Assembly (NCBI RefSeq): GCF_029873635.1
Contig: NC_080428.1
Coordinates: 67,761,601 to 67,825,600 of the forward strand
Source of the DNA: Malania oleifera
Lineage: Eukaryota; Streptophyta; Magnoliopsida; Santalales; Ximeniaceae
Length of the DNA: 64,000 bases
Reading direction: 5' to 3'
Translations under genes and position numbers: made by a program
The notes under the pieces: generated by a model
Database searches by the model: none
Seen by the model: only the letters and a program-made list of their open reading frames with translations
Told to the model about the DNA's origin: nothing
Part shown: piece by piece, positions 1 through 12,000 of the stretch
Numbering within the stretch: position 1 is the first letter of the stretch
Layout: every line of letters starts with the position of its first letter

Positions 1-1303
1 GAGGTTGTGTGGCTCGTAGGCTGGATTTACCCTGGCTGGCCAACCAGGAATAAATCATTGAACTCCGTCAGTCGACCTGCCCACCTCAACCCATATCTGG
101 ATAGGGAGCCTAACCTCTTCAAGGGCCTAGGTGGTCGACCGTACCACGTATATCTGAATAGGTGGTTGCACTCATAAAGTAACATAATATCTGTAGCAAC
201 GGTACCGTGCTCTGTAGCTGCAAGTCCAACAGGGTCTGAATCGTATAATATATATTTCTATATACATGTCTATCTGATTTACCATGATTCTGAAGTACTG
301 AAATAATCATGATACTGCATAACATACTGAAATCTGAATAATCATAACATGGAACTGCATATTCGTAATACTGGAATTCGTATAATCATGGTACTGAGAT
401 TCGTATAATCATGGTACTGAAATATCGTAAAATCATGGTACTGAAATCCATAAAATCATGATACTGAAATTCGTATAATCATAATACTGAAACTCGTAAA
501 ATCATGAAACTAAATTCATAAACATATCCCCGTACCATATACATAATCACATGCCACACCATACTAAAATACATAATTTTCGTAAATATATAAACTGCAT
601 AATATTCAGAAATATCCTAGCATAGCATATTTCCCTTACTTTAACTCTGAAAAGCCTCTACTGTATTCTAGCCTGATACCCGCAAGGCCTCCTACAAAAC
701 ACCATGAAACCAATATTTGCCAAAACTAAATATCAGTATTTTTTCGTCTATAACATTTTCTCTAACTGCCACAAGGCCAAAAGGAAACTAAAAGGCCTTA
801 CCCTGAATTTGGGATGATTTCCAACTCTGATTTCCCGACTATCCGCTCTGGTAGATGCGTAGAGAACTCCGCCAGGAGCGTCGTGGTAGTTTCGGATCGT
901 CTATCCGGCTACTGGTGGGGCCCAAAATGAAGAAAGAAGGGAGAGAGAGTCGTAGGAGAGAGAGAGCGGCGAGAGAAAATGAGAAAAAACCCGTCTTTCC
1001 ACTATTTATACAGCTAGGCTCGTCGACGAGACACGTCACCTCGTCGACGAGTTCTTCATTAAATTCGTTGACGAAGCCCTGTGTTCGTCGACGAAATTCA
1101 GGCTATCCTAAACTCCCTCTCGGTACTTTCTTGTCGACGAAACCCTGTGTTCGTCGACGAAGCTTGGCAAATTTCTAAAATTTTGATTATTTAATATTAT
1201 GTCCAAAAATGCAATGTCGTCGACGAACGCGAAGTCTACGGCCTCCTTCTATTTCTGTATCTATTTTCTCTTTCTCTCTCTCTTTTATTATAAAAATACT
1301 AGA
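1..1303 (-). mobile_element. Truncated LTR, minus orientation, gypsy-type
   Basis: This stretch is homologous, block by block, to the complete minus-strand solo LTR at 38447-40435. Shared blocks are the segment with the 'ggttgtgtggctcgtaggct' motif, the 23-24 bp repeats, the purine-rich GA stretch, the TCGTCGACGA palindromes (about 1020-1225) and an inverted TATA box (ctatttata, about 1003). The left part lies outside the window. The right end is lost: similarity stops at about 1303 ('actag'), some 20 bases before the terminal ACTACA seen in the related copy. Sequence beyond is a copia fragment. Family assignment is by similarity to the other LTRs in this window. Confidence 0.8.
357..520. repeat. 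Minisatellite inside LTR, 23-24 bp unit
   Basis: Head-to-tail imperfect copies of a unit like 'tcgtataatcatggtactga', with about six or seven copies visible. The same repeat occurs at the equivalent place in the related solo LTR (about 39460-39600), so it belongs to this LTR subfamily. Confidence 0.75.
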
Positions 1304-2172
1304 CAGAGATAATGGTGCAAGGACCATGGGAGAGATACCTAATAAAGTAAGTGTGGTCTGACTGGCACTGAATAAATCCCATAGAGAGAACCACATCACT
1401 GAATCTTCTAAACCATGCATGAGGTGATTGCTTAAGCCCATATAAAGACTTGCGCAATTTACACACCTTTCCAGAATACTCCCCCTGAGTAGAAAAATCG
1501 GGAGGGGGATCCATGTAAATAGTATTAGTAAGGTCACCATTCAAGAAGGCGTCCTTGACATCAAACTAATATAAAGTCCAAGTGAAAGAAGCTGCCAAAG
1601 AGTTCAAGAGGTGAACAGTAGTAAGTTTCACCACAAGAGCAAATATAGCATGAAAATCCTAACTTGGAATTTGCGTAAAACATTTGGCCACCAAACGGGC
1701 TTTATTCCTGTCAACAGTATCATCTACAAGGTGCTTAATTGTAAACACCCATTTATAGCCCATCATGCGTGCACTTGAATGAAGAGGAACAAGATCCCAA
1801 GTATGTTGCTGATGTAGAGCTTCCATCTCAGTATGCATGGTTGCAACCCATTTGGGGTCCTGGTGGGCCTCATGAACTGAGCGAGGTACGATAATAGTAT
1901 TAACTTGTCCCAAAAAGGCATGATAACTCAAGGAAATATCCTAATAAGAAAGATACTAGGAGATAGGATGGTCAATAGAACATGCTAAAGAAAGTCTATC
2001 AAGAGCTCGACGGATTTGAGAAGGACGCCGTGAGGAGGGAGCAGGGGGATCAAGGACTATAGGATACATATCCAAGCTCAGTGAAGATGCTGGTAGAGGC
2101 TCCAAAGAGCACGGTCGGCAAGTGTAAACTTGTAGAATGTGAGAGAAATAAACCTGCCCAGTGGGGGCAGAG
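1304..2172 (-). pseudogene. Ty1/copia reverse-transcriptase fragment
   Basis: Translation of the minus strand gives the N-terminal part of a copia reverse transcriptase in two pieces. The piece at 1659-1931 contains the 'TWDLVPL' and 'KARLVAKCFTQ' blocks. The piece at 1299-1544 contains 'GDLTNTIYMDPPPDF' and 'CKLRKSLYGLKQSPHAWF'. The linker before the RT domain lies upstream at 1960-2170. Frame changes and stops interrupt it, and the YVDD catalytic block and everything after it are missing at the 1303 junction. It is a dead fragment. The family is clear from the motifs; the lineage within copia is not. Confidence 0.85.
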
Positions 2173-3929
2173 TGCAAGGACCCGAACCTGAGTGGGTTCC
2201 TAAATATAAACTTTTCAGTGGAAGCAAATAAATCTAAATTATTTTTATTACCAGATCGAGCACTAATTAGCTTTATTACAAATATATATTTCAACTATTA
2301 AAATTAACATTCTTAAAATTCTAAAATACACAAATATATTCTAAAATTGTATTATGCTAAATTTTTATTCTACTATACTTTTTCTATTCCCGCTCATGCA
2401 CTTGTTATGCCTGATTTCTGGTACACTCTTCAAAACTATCTTAAATGTAAAATAATGATTGGGGTGAAACGACGCTCAATAAGTAAATAAGATTATGAGC
2501 TTTCATAATATTATAATTTCGTAAAATAACATTAATTATTGAAACTTCAAGACTGCATTTAAAATAAATGTAAATTTAAAAAAATTATATAAAACTTTTA
2601 ACATCAACTATAGCAGTAAAATTTTATAATTATACACTGCAACTGTTAAATTGAACTTGTTAACTTTAAAAATATAATTATAATACTTAATTAGATATAT
2701 GTATATTTTTCCTTATACGTTTCCTTCATATCATCATTTAGGCACAAAAATGACATTGTTCATATAAACATATACTTTTCATTCAAATCATCAATAATTT
2801 GTATACGTAATTATATATGTGTATACATATACTGTAAAAACCTCCCTTAGATCTGTTAATCGTAAGTCATGTTTACCCCCATGACTGGGTTGTGCGATCC
2901 GAAGACTGAACTTAGCTGGCTGGCTGGTCAAACTAAATCATTGTATATCATTATTAAGTGAGATTTTCCCTATTAAGTCCAGATCTAGAACCAAGTATGT
3001 AGTCAGGAGAAATTCACTACCATATATAATTACTTTGTAAATAGTGTGGGTGCATTCTAATCCATTTGAATTTTAGGTTACGGTACCGAGCATTCGTAAT
3101 TTTCTGTATCCTTTGAGCCATAAAGGGTTTTGAAAATATTTTATTATATAATTTATGCAGTTAAAATAATATCATGAAGATATAATTTTTACTCATATTT
3201 TCATGAAATACGCAACGTAAAAATAAACTCATGTCATCTTTAATCATATTTTTGTAAAATATGTAACGTAGAAATAAACTCATGCCACACGATTTTCATG
3301 TTAAAAATATTTTCTTGAATAAAAATTAATGCTGTAAAATACCTAAGGGGTTTAGAACGTTTTTTAACTAAAAAATAAACGCAAGTATATTAAAAATAAA
3401 ACTGGTATAATTAAATATGCATAAAAATAAACTCAATATATTTTTTGAAAAATAGTTAACATAATCAAAATTTACTTACTCTTACTTAATCTTTTGAGAC
3501 GGTCATAACGAATATCTCTGAAAATGAGATCGGAAAGAGTGGGTGAGTGAGAATTTTAAGTATAACAAAAATTCTCTTTCCACCATTAATTCTTTCACTC
3601 ACTAATCATTTTCTTTCTTTGAAAAATTTTTGTGAAAAATAAAGGTCGAGAGCTTCCTATTTATAGGAAAATTTTGGGGAATAAAATGAAATTTATAAAA
3701 ATGTGAGGAGAAAGGTGAAATTATACATTTTTTTTTTTAAATGAAGGAATGGACATGTGATGGGGTTGGGATGAACTTGTGATAGGAGGTATATGGGATG
3801 GGGATGAGGATACATGTGAGAGAAATATAGAAAAAAAATGGGAGTGCTTGCCGACACCCCATTTAATTAGTTTTTAATTAATTTACTTAATTAATTAATT
3901 AATTATTTATTTATTTTTAAATCATTACA
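2173..3929 (-). mobile_element. Diverged LTR-like element, minus orientation
   Basis: The block order matches the other minus-strand LTRs here: start 'tgcaaggacccg', a 'ggtgaaacgacgctcaataag' type block near 2461, the 'ccatgactgggttgtgcgat' block near 2878, an inverted TATA box (ctatttatagg, about 3656) and an end at 'aaatcattaca'. It lacks the palindrome array. The flanks (cagag on the left, tcatc on the right) do not form a target duplication, so one or both ends are uncertain. Confidence 0.5.
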
Positions 3930-5525
3930 TCATCTATGTCTACTTTATTTATCTTATGAAATTTCATTTTAATTAGACCAACCTCCAGGGAGCAATTAAG
4001 CCGCAATTAAGTCGCAATGGTCTATGAGCACTCGCTTAGATAAAATCTTTCTTAAGCATCAATTATAAAATCAAGGATCTTAACAGAGAAACACTTTCGT
4101 ATTGATATTAACTTAATGACAATTTTTATTTTATTATTATTATTATTATGCTATGATTGTATATACATTTTTGGGTTCATTACATAAAGGTAGGAGGCTC
4201 AAAAGTTAGCTCATGAGGTGAGACTTTCCTTCACACTTAATAATTGACCACCAGCTCATTCTAAATCTGATGTGGGATAATTCCAACAATCTCCCCCTCC
4301 CACATCGGGCTCTAAATTGGCGGCTCCACGTACTCAGCATCTCAAGGAGAATGTTGAACTATGACTCTTATACCAAGAAGAAAATAAAAGAGAGAGAACT
4401 ATACAAAAGGAAGTTAATATCACTTGGTGTACTTAACTTACAACTTTGAGATGTATATATAGCTATACAAGAAAGTAAGGTTATCCTAACATTTCGATGT
4501 GAGACTAAAAAACTATACACTATGTTCAATATATACAATTTTCGAATACTATATTGAGACCTATTATTTATGAAACGCTTTCTTTTTTGACCTCTCAAAC
4601 TAGTTGGATTTTGTACTCTTAATATTGTTATGCTAAAAAATATATATTTCTTTTACTAATCTAAAATTAAGATTTTTACTTTGAGCACAACGAGTCCAAG
4701 TAATAAAGTAACAGTATATATTGTATCTTGTTAATGGTCCAACTATTCCAACTGCAGTTCTAATTTGTTATTTATTTTAAAAACTATAAGAGTGGACTTT
4801 GTCCTTAGAAATCCTAGATCAGTTGAAATCTCTAATCCTATTAGAACTATTAGCTGTGTGTAAAATTGAACGCATTCGTAAAAGTTATATTTTGAACATT
4901 GCTAATAATTTCTATGATGCATACTATACCTCACCATAACGAAAGATGTTTAACATTTTTTTTTTATTTTAAAAATATTTACCGAAAATATTGGGTCAAA
5001 ATTTTTCACTATAGATAAATTCTCAAACTCTAAGATAGAAGTTAATATCTTTTACAATCATCGGGTCAGGTTAAAGATACTTTTAAGGAGAAAACTTAAA
5101 TGGACAGAAACTTCAAAATTAAGGGATCAAGAAGTTAATTTTGGAAAACTGCAAGACGATAGAAAAATACAAACATGAGTACATATCCTTACAAGACTTT
5201 GACAATTTATATGCACTTATCACAATATCTTACATCTTACACTTTTGTCTTTCGTAAAAATCCTAATGAAAATTATTAAATCGTAATGTTAGATCAATTG
5301 ATTGATATTTGATGATGTAACTTAGTTAGATGTGAAGGTTAATCAATTGCAAAAGACACTCCTTCTTACTTCGTAGTATAGGCATATTTAAAAAATTTGA
5401 ATTATAATTCACAAAAAAATAGAAAAGAAATTAAAAAATAATAATATTTATTTTTACACCTGCAAGAATTTAATTGAGTAAAAGGATAAAATTTAATGAG
5501 CTGTCGGCCTGCCACGTGTCATTAT
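3930..5525. other. AT-rich intergenic DNA upstream of the apyrase gene
   Basis: No gene is supported. Within it, 4195-4420 has a block ending near 'ctcttataccaag', which on the minus strand resembles an initiator-Met primer-binding site, and a 'cccacatcgggc' motif often seen in plant repeats. It may be a small LTR or TRIM remnant, but no pair of ends was found. The rest shows only low-complexity A/T sequence. Confidence 0.4.
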
Positions 5526-5574
5526 GAGAGAGAGAGCGAGAGAGAGGGAGAGGGAGAGAGAGAGAGAGAGAGAG
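5526..5574. repeat. (GA)n microsatellite
   Basis: A nearly pure GA tract lies at the upstream edge of the GC-rich leader of the apyrase gene. GA/CT tracts are common near plant transcription starts, and this one may lie in the promoter or leader. Confidence 0.9.
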
Positions 5575-6045
5575 TACCGCAGATTGGCAGGACCTCCCCA
5601 GGTGGCTGGCACCCGGCCTTGAGAGAGAGGGACAGCGGGTTCGAGGGCAACGGCTCAAACCGCAGGCAATCCACGCACCAACCAATAGACTCGCGAGTCG
5701 AAACAGTCCACCCCACACCAGACCCCAAAAGAACCGGGTCCAACCAGTCAACACCCTCCCCCCCCTGCATTTCTAAACCGGTCCACCACGACACCCCACA
5801 AAGGCCAAAAGGCGAAAGACCTCCGTAGCATCAACGCTTGTGCAACAACTAGAACAGAGAAAGGAGAGAGAAACGCAGACGCAGAGACCGAGAGGGCAAA
5901 ATCTCCACGGTTGCCCTCTCCGCCTCCGATCTTCCTCCTCCACCGCCACCTTCTGCCGCTGCCGCCCTGGGCGTCTCCGCCAAACCCCAACTACTGCATT
6001 TTCGTGTTTTCTTATGATTCTCATTCACCCTATTTTTGAAATTTG
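5575..6045 (+). promoter_or_regulatory. Probable promoter/5' leader of the apyrase gene
   Basis: GC-rich sequence separates the AT-rich intergenic DNA from the apyrase start codon. It is C-rich and purine-rich by turns, as in plant 5' leaders. No TATA box or start site can be fixed by eye. Open frames on both strands here follow from base composition and show no recognisable protein. A small upstream ORF lies at its 3' end. Confidence 0.4.
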
Positions 6046-6046
6046 A
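6014..6046 (+). other. Upstream ORF overlapping the apyrase start codon
   Basis: An ATG at 6014 opens a ten-codon frame (MILIHPIFEI) whose TGA stop shares its A with the ATG of the apyrase at 6046, giving TGATG. No other ATG intervenes. The arrangement is the kind that can allow termination-reinitiation. It matters only if transcription starts upstream of 6014, which the sequence does not prove. The context of the upstream ATG (C at -3) is weak. Confidence 0.5.
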
Positions 6047-9000
6047 TGCGACGATCGAATGCTCGTGCGCCGTCGTCCGAATCTAAGTCCGAAAATATGG
6101 ATTCGATAAGGCTTCCGATCCGACCCACTTCCGTTCGATCCAACCTCTTCTCTCGAAACCCCAAGCACTCCTCGCGATCCAACTTGTTGATCTTCGCGTC
6201 CATTGCGATCACAGTCGCGGCGTTCTGTTATGTGTTCGTGATCACGAGGGGTCATCGGAGCTCGATCAAGAGGCGATTTGGGATTGTCATCGATGGCGGG
6301 AGTACGGGAACCCGAATTCACGTGTTTGAGTACGGGGTGGACAACGGAGGTCCGGTGTTTGATTTCGGTAAAGGTGGGTTGGTATCGATGAGGGTGAACC
6401 CGGGGTTGTCGGCGTACGCGGAGGATCCGGAGGGTGCGGGCAAGTCACTAGTGGAGCTTCTGGAGTTTGGAAAGGGTAGAGTCCCGAAGGAGCACTGGGG
6501 GGAGACACAGGTCAGGCTTATGGCGACCGCAGGATTGAGGATGCTTGAGTTGGGGGTCCAGGAGAGAATACTGGACTCGTGCAAGCGGGTTTTGAGGTCG
6601 TCAGGTTTTATGTTTCGCGATAATTGGGCATCGGTGATTACGGGTATGGTATTCGTACTTTTGATTTTTGCCTTTATTTTGGTTTTGTGAATTTCGTCTT
6701 TCTTGATATTTGTGCGGATCTACTGTTGATACTTGTTTCGTTTGAAATGTTTGAGAATGTGGTCTATTGAGGAACCTTTTGCCTCTTCTAAATACACTAA
6801 GTTATTCAATGTGACATTCACTATGTTCTTTTTTAAAAATTAATTCACCGCATTTATTTGGAAGTAACTTGAATGAGAACAGGTAGGTTTTTGTGTAAAT
6901 GCTGGGAAAAAGAAGAAATGTCGTTGTGTTCAGAAAGAGGAGGGAATTAAGATGAGAAAATGAGAGATTATTTTCTTTAAACAATGCTAAATGTCCCACT
7001 CTCAGTTCGTACTGCTTGGTACAGCTAATGCAACTGTTAGTAGTGCCTTGCGCAACTGTGATTACTATCAAGGTAATGGGTGCAAATGGTAATAGGTTTT
7101 AGTGATGCGAGATTCGGTGTGAGATTAGGTAGACATTGCTCCTTTCTTTTAGGTGCATTGTATTTTGGGTTTAGGGGATTAATATTAAAGGCTGGCCAGA
7201 GAGGGGGTGGGGGTGTTGGGAGTGGGAGAATTGTTGTTTTTTTATTTTATTTTATTTTAATTTATCGCTGAAATTTGTTATTGTAAAGGGAAGAAGTTAC
7301 CAATTGTGGTTTATTGAACAAAAAATATAATCAAAATTATGGGTTTTTTGTTTGGTAGCTTATTGGAGCTGGAAAAAATATAGAATCCACACATTTGGCT
7401 CTAGTTGTCAGCTGTTATTGCTAGTAGTTTAATTTAAAAATTGCCTTTAGAAGGTTATTGAGAAATCCATGCTTTTGGTGTCCAAGGTCATATGATAATC
7501 AACTGCACTTTTGGTATTCCCTGTGGCACGACAAAACTTGCTTACATTAAAGTGTCTGCCACCCACAGAAAAAGAAAAGATGTAAGATACGATATTGAAA
7601 ATAAACTATTGAGGCCAATAAGGGTAAATCTCATTTGGTAGGCTATTATTCACAGACCTCAGTTCTTGATTTTTAATGAAATCATGTGCCATGATTTCCT
7701 CACATGCTGCTGAGCAACTTTGCTTTGCTTGAAGATTTGGTGTCGATGTTGCTCATACCAAACACAGGAACACGGTGTGGAAGTAGTAAGAATACTCAAT
7801 CAAGTATTTAATTCTTAGAGGAAATGTGTTGAACGTGACATTTTTTTTTTATAAAAAAATTCATGCTAATTGGCTGCAAGAGTGATGCTCATTGGGAACT
7901 AGAAAAGGCTGTGGTGCTGGTATAATGCGTTGGTGGTGGTGGTGATGTTGGTCTGGTCAAAAGTGAATGGCTTGGTGTGGACTGGTGGTTTAGGGTGAGG
8001 GAGAAGTTGACAGTGCTCTATTAGTGATGAATGTAAAGTGTGGGTGGCTATGGTGCCATGTGGACGTGGGTGGGTAAGGGGCCAATGATATGGAATATGG
8101 TAGTTTTATAAATTAGCAATGATGGTATTCTTGGTTTGCTGCATTGTAGACTGGGTGTCTCGTTGAAATGTTAATCATTTGTGGTGGTTGTGATGATGTT
8201 GGTTTTTCTGGTGCCTTATAGATTTGGTTTATTGAAGTAAGCTACTGGAGGCTTGGCTAACAATAGATTAGGATGGTTATATTCATTTAAACCATTTGTA
8301 GATTGATTAGAAAGGAAGAAATAGGAGGATAGGAGAGTACAAAAAGGATAAGAAATCTTCACTTCACAAACTAAAAATAAAATGAAAAGAAAAACTAAAA
8401 CTTGTACAAAGTGAAGAAACTAAAAAGCTAGGTCAAAAGAGCTAGCCAATCCCATGTTGTTGCAAATGCGGGATTATTTGTTTCTCGAATGAGTGGGAAC
8501 TCAATGATTTGGATTGGGGATTCTTTTGGTTCATTTTCAACAAAGTCTTTTCTTGACTAGTGGTTGAAAAGACCAAATTTTTCTTATTTTCCCTTGAATC
8601 ATATGATTTGCAAGGCCAAGTTTTGTTGTGAGATCAAGGATTTAATATGGACTCTGATTCTTAATAGGCTTAATACGAGTGATTTGCTGCAAATGAGGAG
8701 ACCATACAAGGCCATGAGTCTGAATATTTGTGTCATGTGTTCGGAAGTGAGCAAGACCAACAATCGTTTGTTTCTCCATTATAGGGTGGCTAGGTAGCTT
8801 TAGGTTTTTCTCTTCTTGGTGTACAAAGAGGCTTTGGTGCTTCCCCATTTATATATTTCTGATGGTGCAGGACAAAGGCTTTGGGAGGAGTAAGAGGGGT
8901 ACAAATTTATGGAGACGTGCAGTTTTTGGCATTTTTTGGGTTTTGTGTTGAAAGGAATGTGAGGATCTTCAATGGCAAAATGATTTCTGTGTATTTTCTT

Positions 9001-12000
9001 TGGGACATAGTTCCTTTCAGGCTTACTTTTGGCATCTTTTTTTGGGTTTCTTTCAAGGAATGTTGTTGTTGGATCTGGGATTGGAGAGGGGCTTTGCTGT
9101 AGCTGTTTTATTTGCTTCTTTGCTTACTTTTGTAGTAGGAGGATATTCTCTCCTTCTTTCCATGTAATTCTCTCTCCTATATAGTAATGATTTTTTTTTC
9201 TATATTAAAAAAAGAAAGAGCCAATCAATCCTGCTGAATAGCAGAGAAAGCTGAATGACCAAACCAAGCAGAAGCGCCAGCAACAAAAAGCCAGAGGAAA
9301 AATTCTCTCCCCAAATGACATCTAAAGATGAGTCCCAATCACAAAAATTCCGGTCATTCTCCTCCAACCAAATGACCCAATTAATTTCTTGAACAGCAAA
9401 CTGCTCAAACCTTGGCCTTCTTTGACAATTACTACATTGATCGTATTTTTGACTGGGAGGCAGCATTGTGGTTTTAAATTGTTCCATAATCTAGGAAGCA
9501 GTAGCTTTTAGCCTATGACATGCCATTGACTTCCCACCTCCAAATTGGGTTATACATTCTTGACATAACACGTGTCTAACAATTATATGAGTGCTTCACC
9601 TGTTAGTATCTTTGTTATTCCTTTTTTTTCTTTTTCTCTTTTGGGCTTGTAATTTATTGTTCAAGGAGCGAACGTGTAGAGTGCAATTTGTTGATTCTAA
9701 TTTTCTTTCCTTTCAATGAACAAGCAATCTTTCTGTTTTAGTTAATTAAGCAATGCTGCATTTATTTTATACATAGTGCTTGATGACAGGTGCATAGGCT
9801 ATAGCTAGTTATTGTAAATGATCTCTCTCTCTCTCTCTCATACACACACAGAGTCATGCGCATGAAACATTTTGGAAGTTTAATTTTGATTTTTATGACT
9901 TTGTTAGGATCTGATGAAGGGATTTATGCTTGGGCTGTGGCAAACTATGCCCTTGGCACTCTTGGAGGTGATCCTCGGCAAACAACTGGTATTATTGAAC
10001 TTGGTGGGGCATCTGCACAGGTTAATTTTTGTTCTCCCTAATTTTTTCCTTTAATTTTGATAGTTTTGAATTTTTGATGATATTTTGATTGATGTCAAGG
10101 GTAACTAACATTGTGAAGGGGAATCCAACATTTATTCAGGTTTTTCATATACAATCTCTATAATATCATTCATGTAACCTTTTTGAATCAGATATTTGAT
10201 TCTTTCAAGGAGCCTTTTGTTACTTTAATTTTTTTTTTTTTCAATGCAAAAGTAGTTGAAGTATATATTTGGCAAGTTATTCCAAACATGGATACAAAAT
10301 TTTATTATTTATCCAAAAAATGGATTAAAAAATTGCTTAACGGGAAATCTTTGGGGCCAGTAGGCATGCAAACTGGGCTCGTACCAATTTGCCCACACTA
10401 ACCAAACTTAAAAGAAATATGTTAGGCTGTATTTTTTTTAATTATTTGCACTATATATGGATCAAACCAGTTGACCATTACTACATTATTAGAAGGGCCT
10501 AAATGAGTCCACTGGATCCATCCAGGTACTGTTTTATTTTCCCAGGCTATGCTGTTCTTTTGTTCATTACTCAGTAGAAAGGTCTGATTGACCTGAGCAC
10601 ATTGTTGATGGAGTGCTCAAGTTGCCAAGGAAAAGTTGATGCGCAATTTTGGCTGCAAGGAGGGAAAAAATGGAACTGTGCAAGACAGTGATTATGGATT
10701 TACCAGAACCTTCTCAACACATTTTGGCATGTACCTATCCATTTAACATGCCTGTGGCCAGCTGTTCAATAAGAACAGTTTAGAACATCAGGAAATCCGA
10801 AAGATATAAATTATAATAATTATATTGTGTGGATCAAAATCTCATATATGCTGTGTGCTTGCTGCAATTGGTGCAAACTTAGGCCTAGGATGAATTTCAG
10901 CAATATGTTAGCATAAACCATAAATTAATGATTGAATACAATAAGATTCATATTGGAACTTGGTTATATTTTTAGCAGTTTGATTGATCCATCATCTGAG
11001 AATGACTCCACTGAATGTCTAAAAATGGTTGTAAACACTCTCAAAGAGAATTATAGTAGATAACCAACTTTAAGATCCTGGTCTTTATTCTGAGACCTAA
11101 CTATTCCTTTTTAGAGTAATAAAATCCCATTTTTGCAGTCAAAGGATTTTTTTAAAGGATTAGAAACATAAAGAATCTATGTGTGTTTGTATAAAGAACA
11201 GTCTTAAAGGACTAGAAACATGTAAATTTCTGTTAAATTGAGAGTCCATTAGCCCAATACAAGCTGATTACTGGACCTGCTTGACATTGGTAAGCGCCTC
11301 TTGGGTATTCTTGTCATATTTATTTACTTTCTATTTTTTGGGTTTGAGAGAAGCAATATATTTAATGCTTATCTAAAATAAGTCAGGATATTTTTTAAAA
11401 TGATATCAAGTAGAGGACTACACAGTGTTTTAGTACACCCTAAAAGATATATAGTGCTTATCTGAAATAAGTCAGGTTATTTTTTAAAATGATATCAAGT
11501 AGTACACCCTAGAAGATTGTTTTTATTGTGTGTTAAATATGACGCATGATCTAGACACCTAATTTTGTATTATTAGGTAGCATAACAGGTTCACTCACTC
11601 CTTTAGTTTACTCTCTATTTGGCAGAAATGAAAGAGGAAGAAAGAAAAAAAGAGTATTGGTAGGGAAAGGTGAGTCAAAAAATCTTTTTCCCCTCATTTT
11701 GGGGTTGGAAACTGAGAAATGAAACAGATGGAAATGGTCCTTTCCAGTCCTTCCAAAATCAATTCTTCCATAAGCAGGAGGAGAAGGGGTGGAAAGAGAC
11801 TTGTTCATTAAATTTAGTAATTTTTTTTTTCATTCTATTTTCTTTCACTGAGTTAAACAACTGGATTTACTGTAGCTCCATGTTTATAAACAAAGTGTGT
11901 TTGTGTGTGCGTGCATGTGTTTTTTTTTTTTTAAATAATGTTAAGCTCTACTCAAAATTAGTTAGGATCAAAATTATTGGGTCTTTTATTGTAGATCTTC

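Noticed and set aside
374-520. CRISPR-like regular repeats (also 43267-43389)
   Set aside because: The units are contiguous with no unique spacers, lie inside LTRs, and the genome is a plant's.
855-1178. Open frame of about 100 codons
   Set aside because: It lies in the palindrome and GA region of an LTR; Arg/Ser-rich translation of repeats.
2165-3935. Target duplication for the diverged LTR at 2173-3929
   Set aside because: Left flank cagag and right flank tcatc do not match; ends remain uncertain.
5470-6024. Long minus- and plus-strand open frames in the GC-rich apyrase leader
   Set aside because: They arise from GA/CT repeats and high GC, have biased Ser/Leu or Arg/Glu composition and show no family motif.
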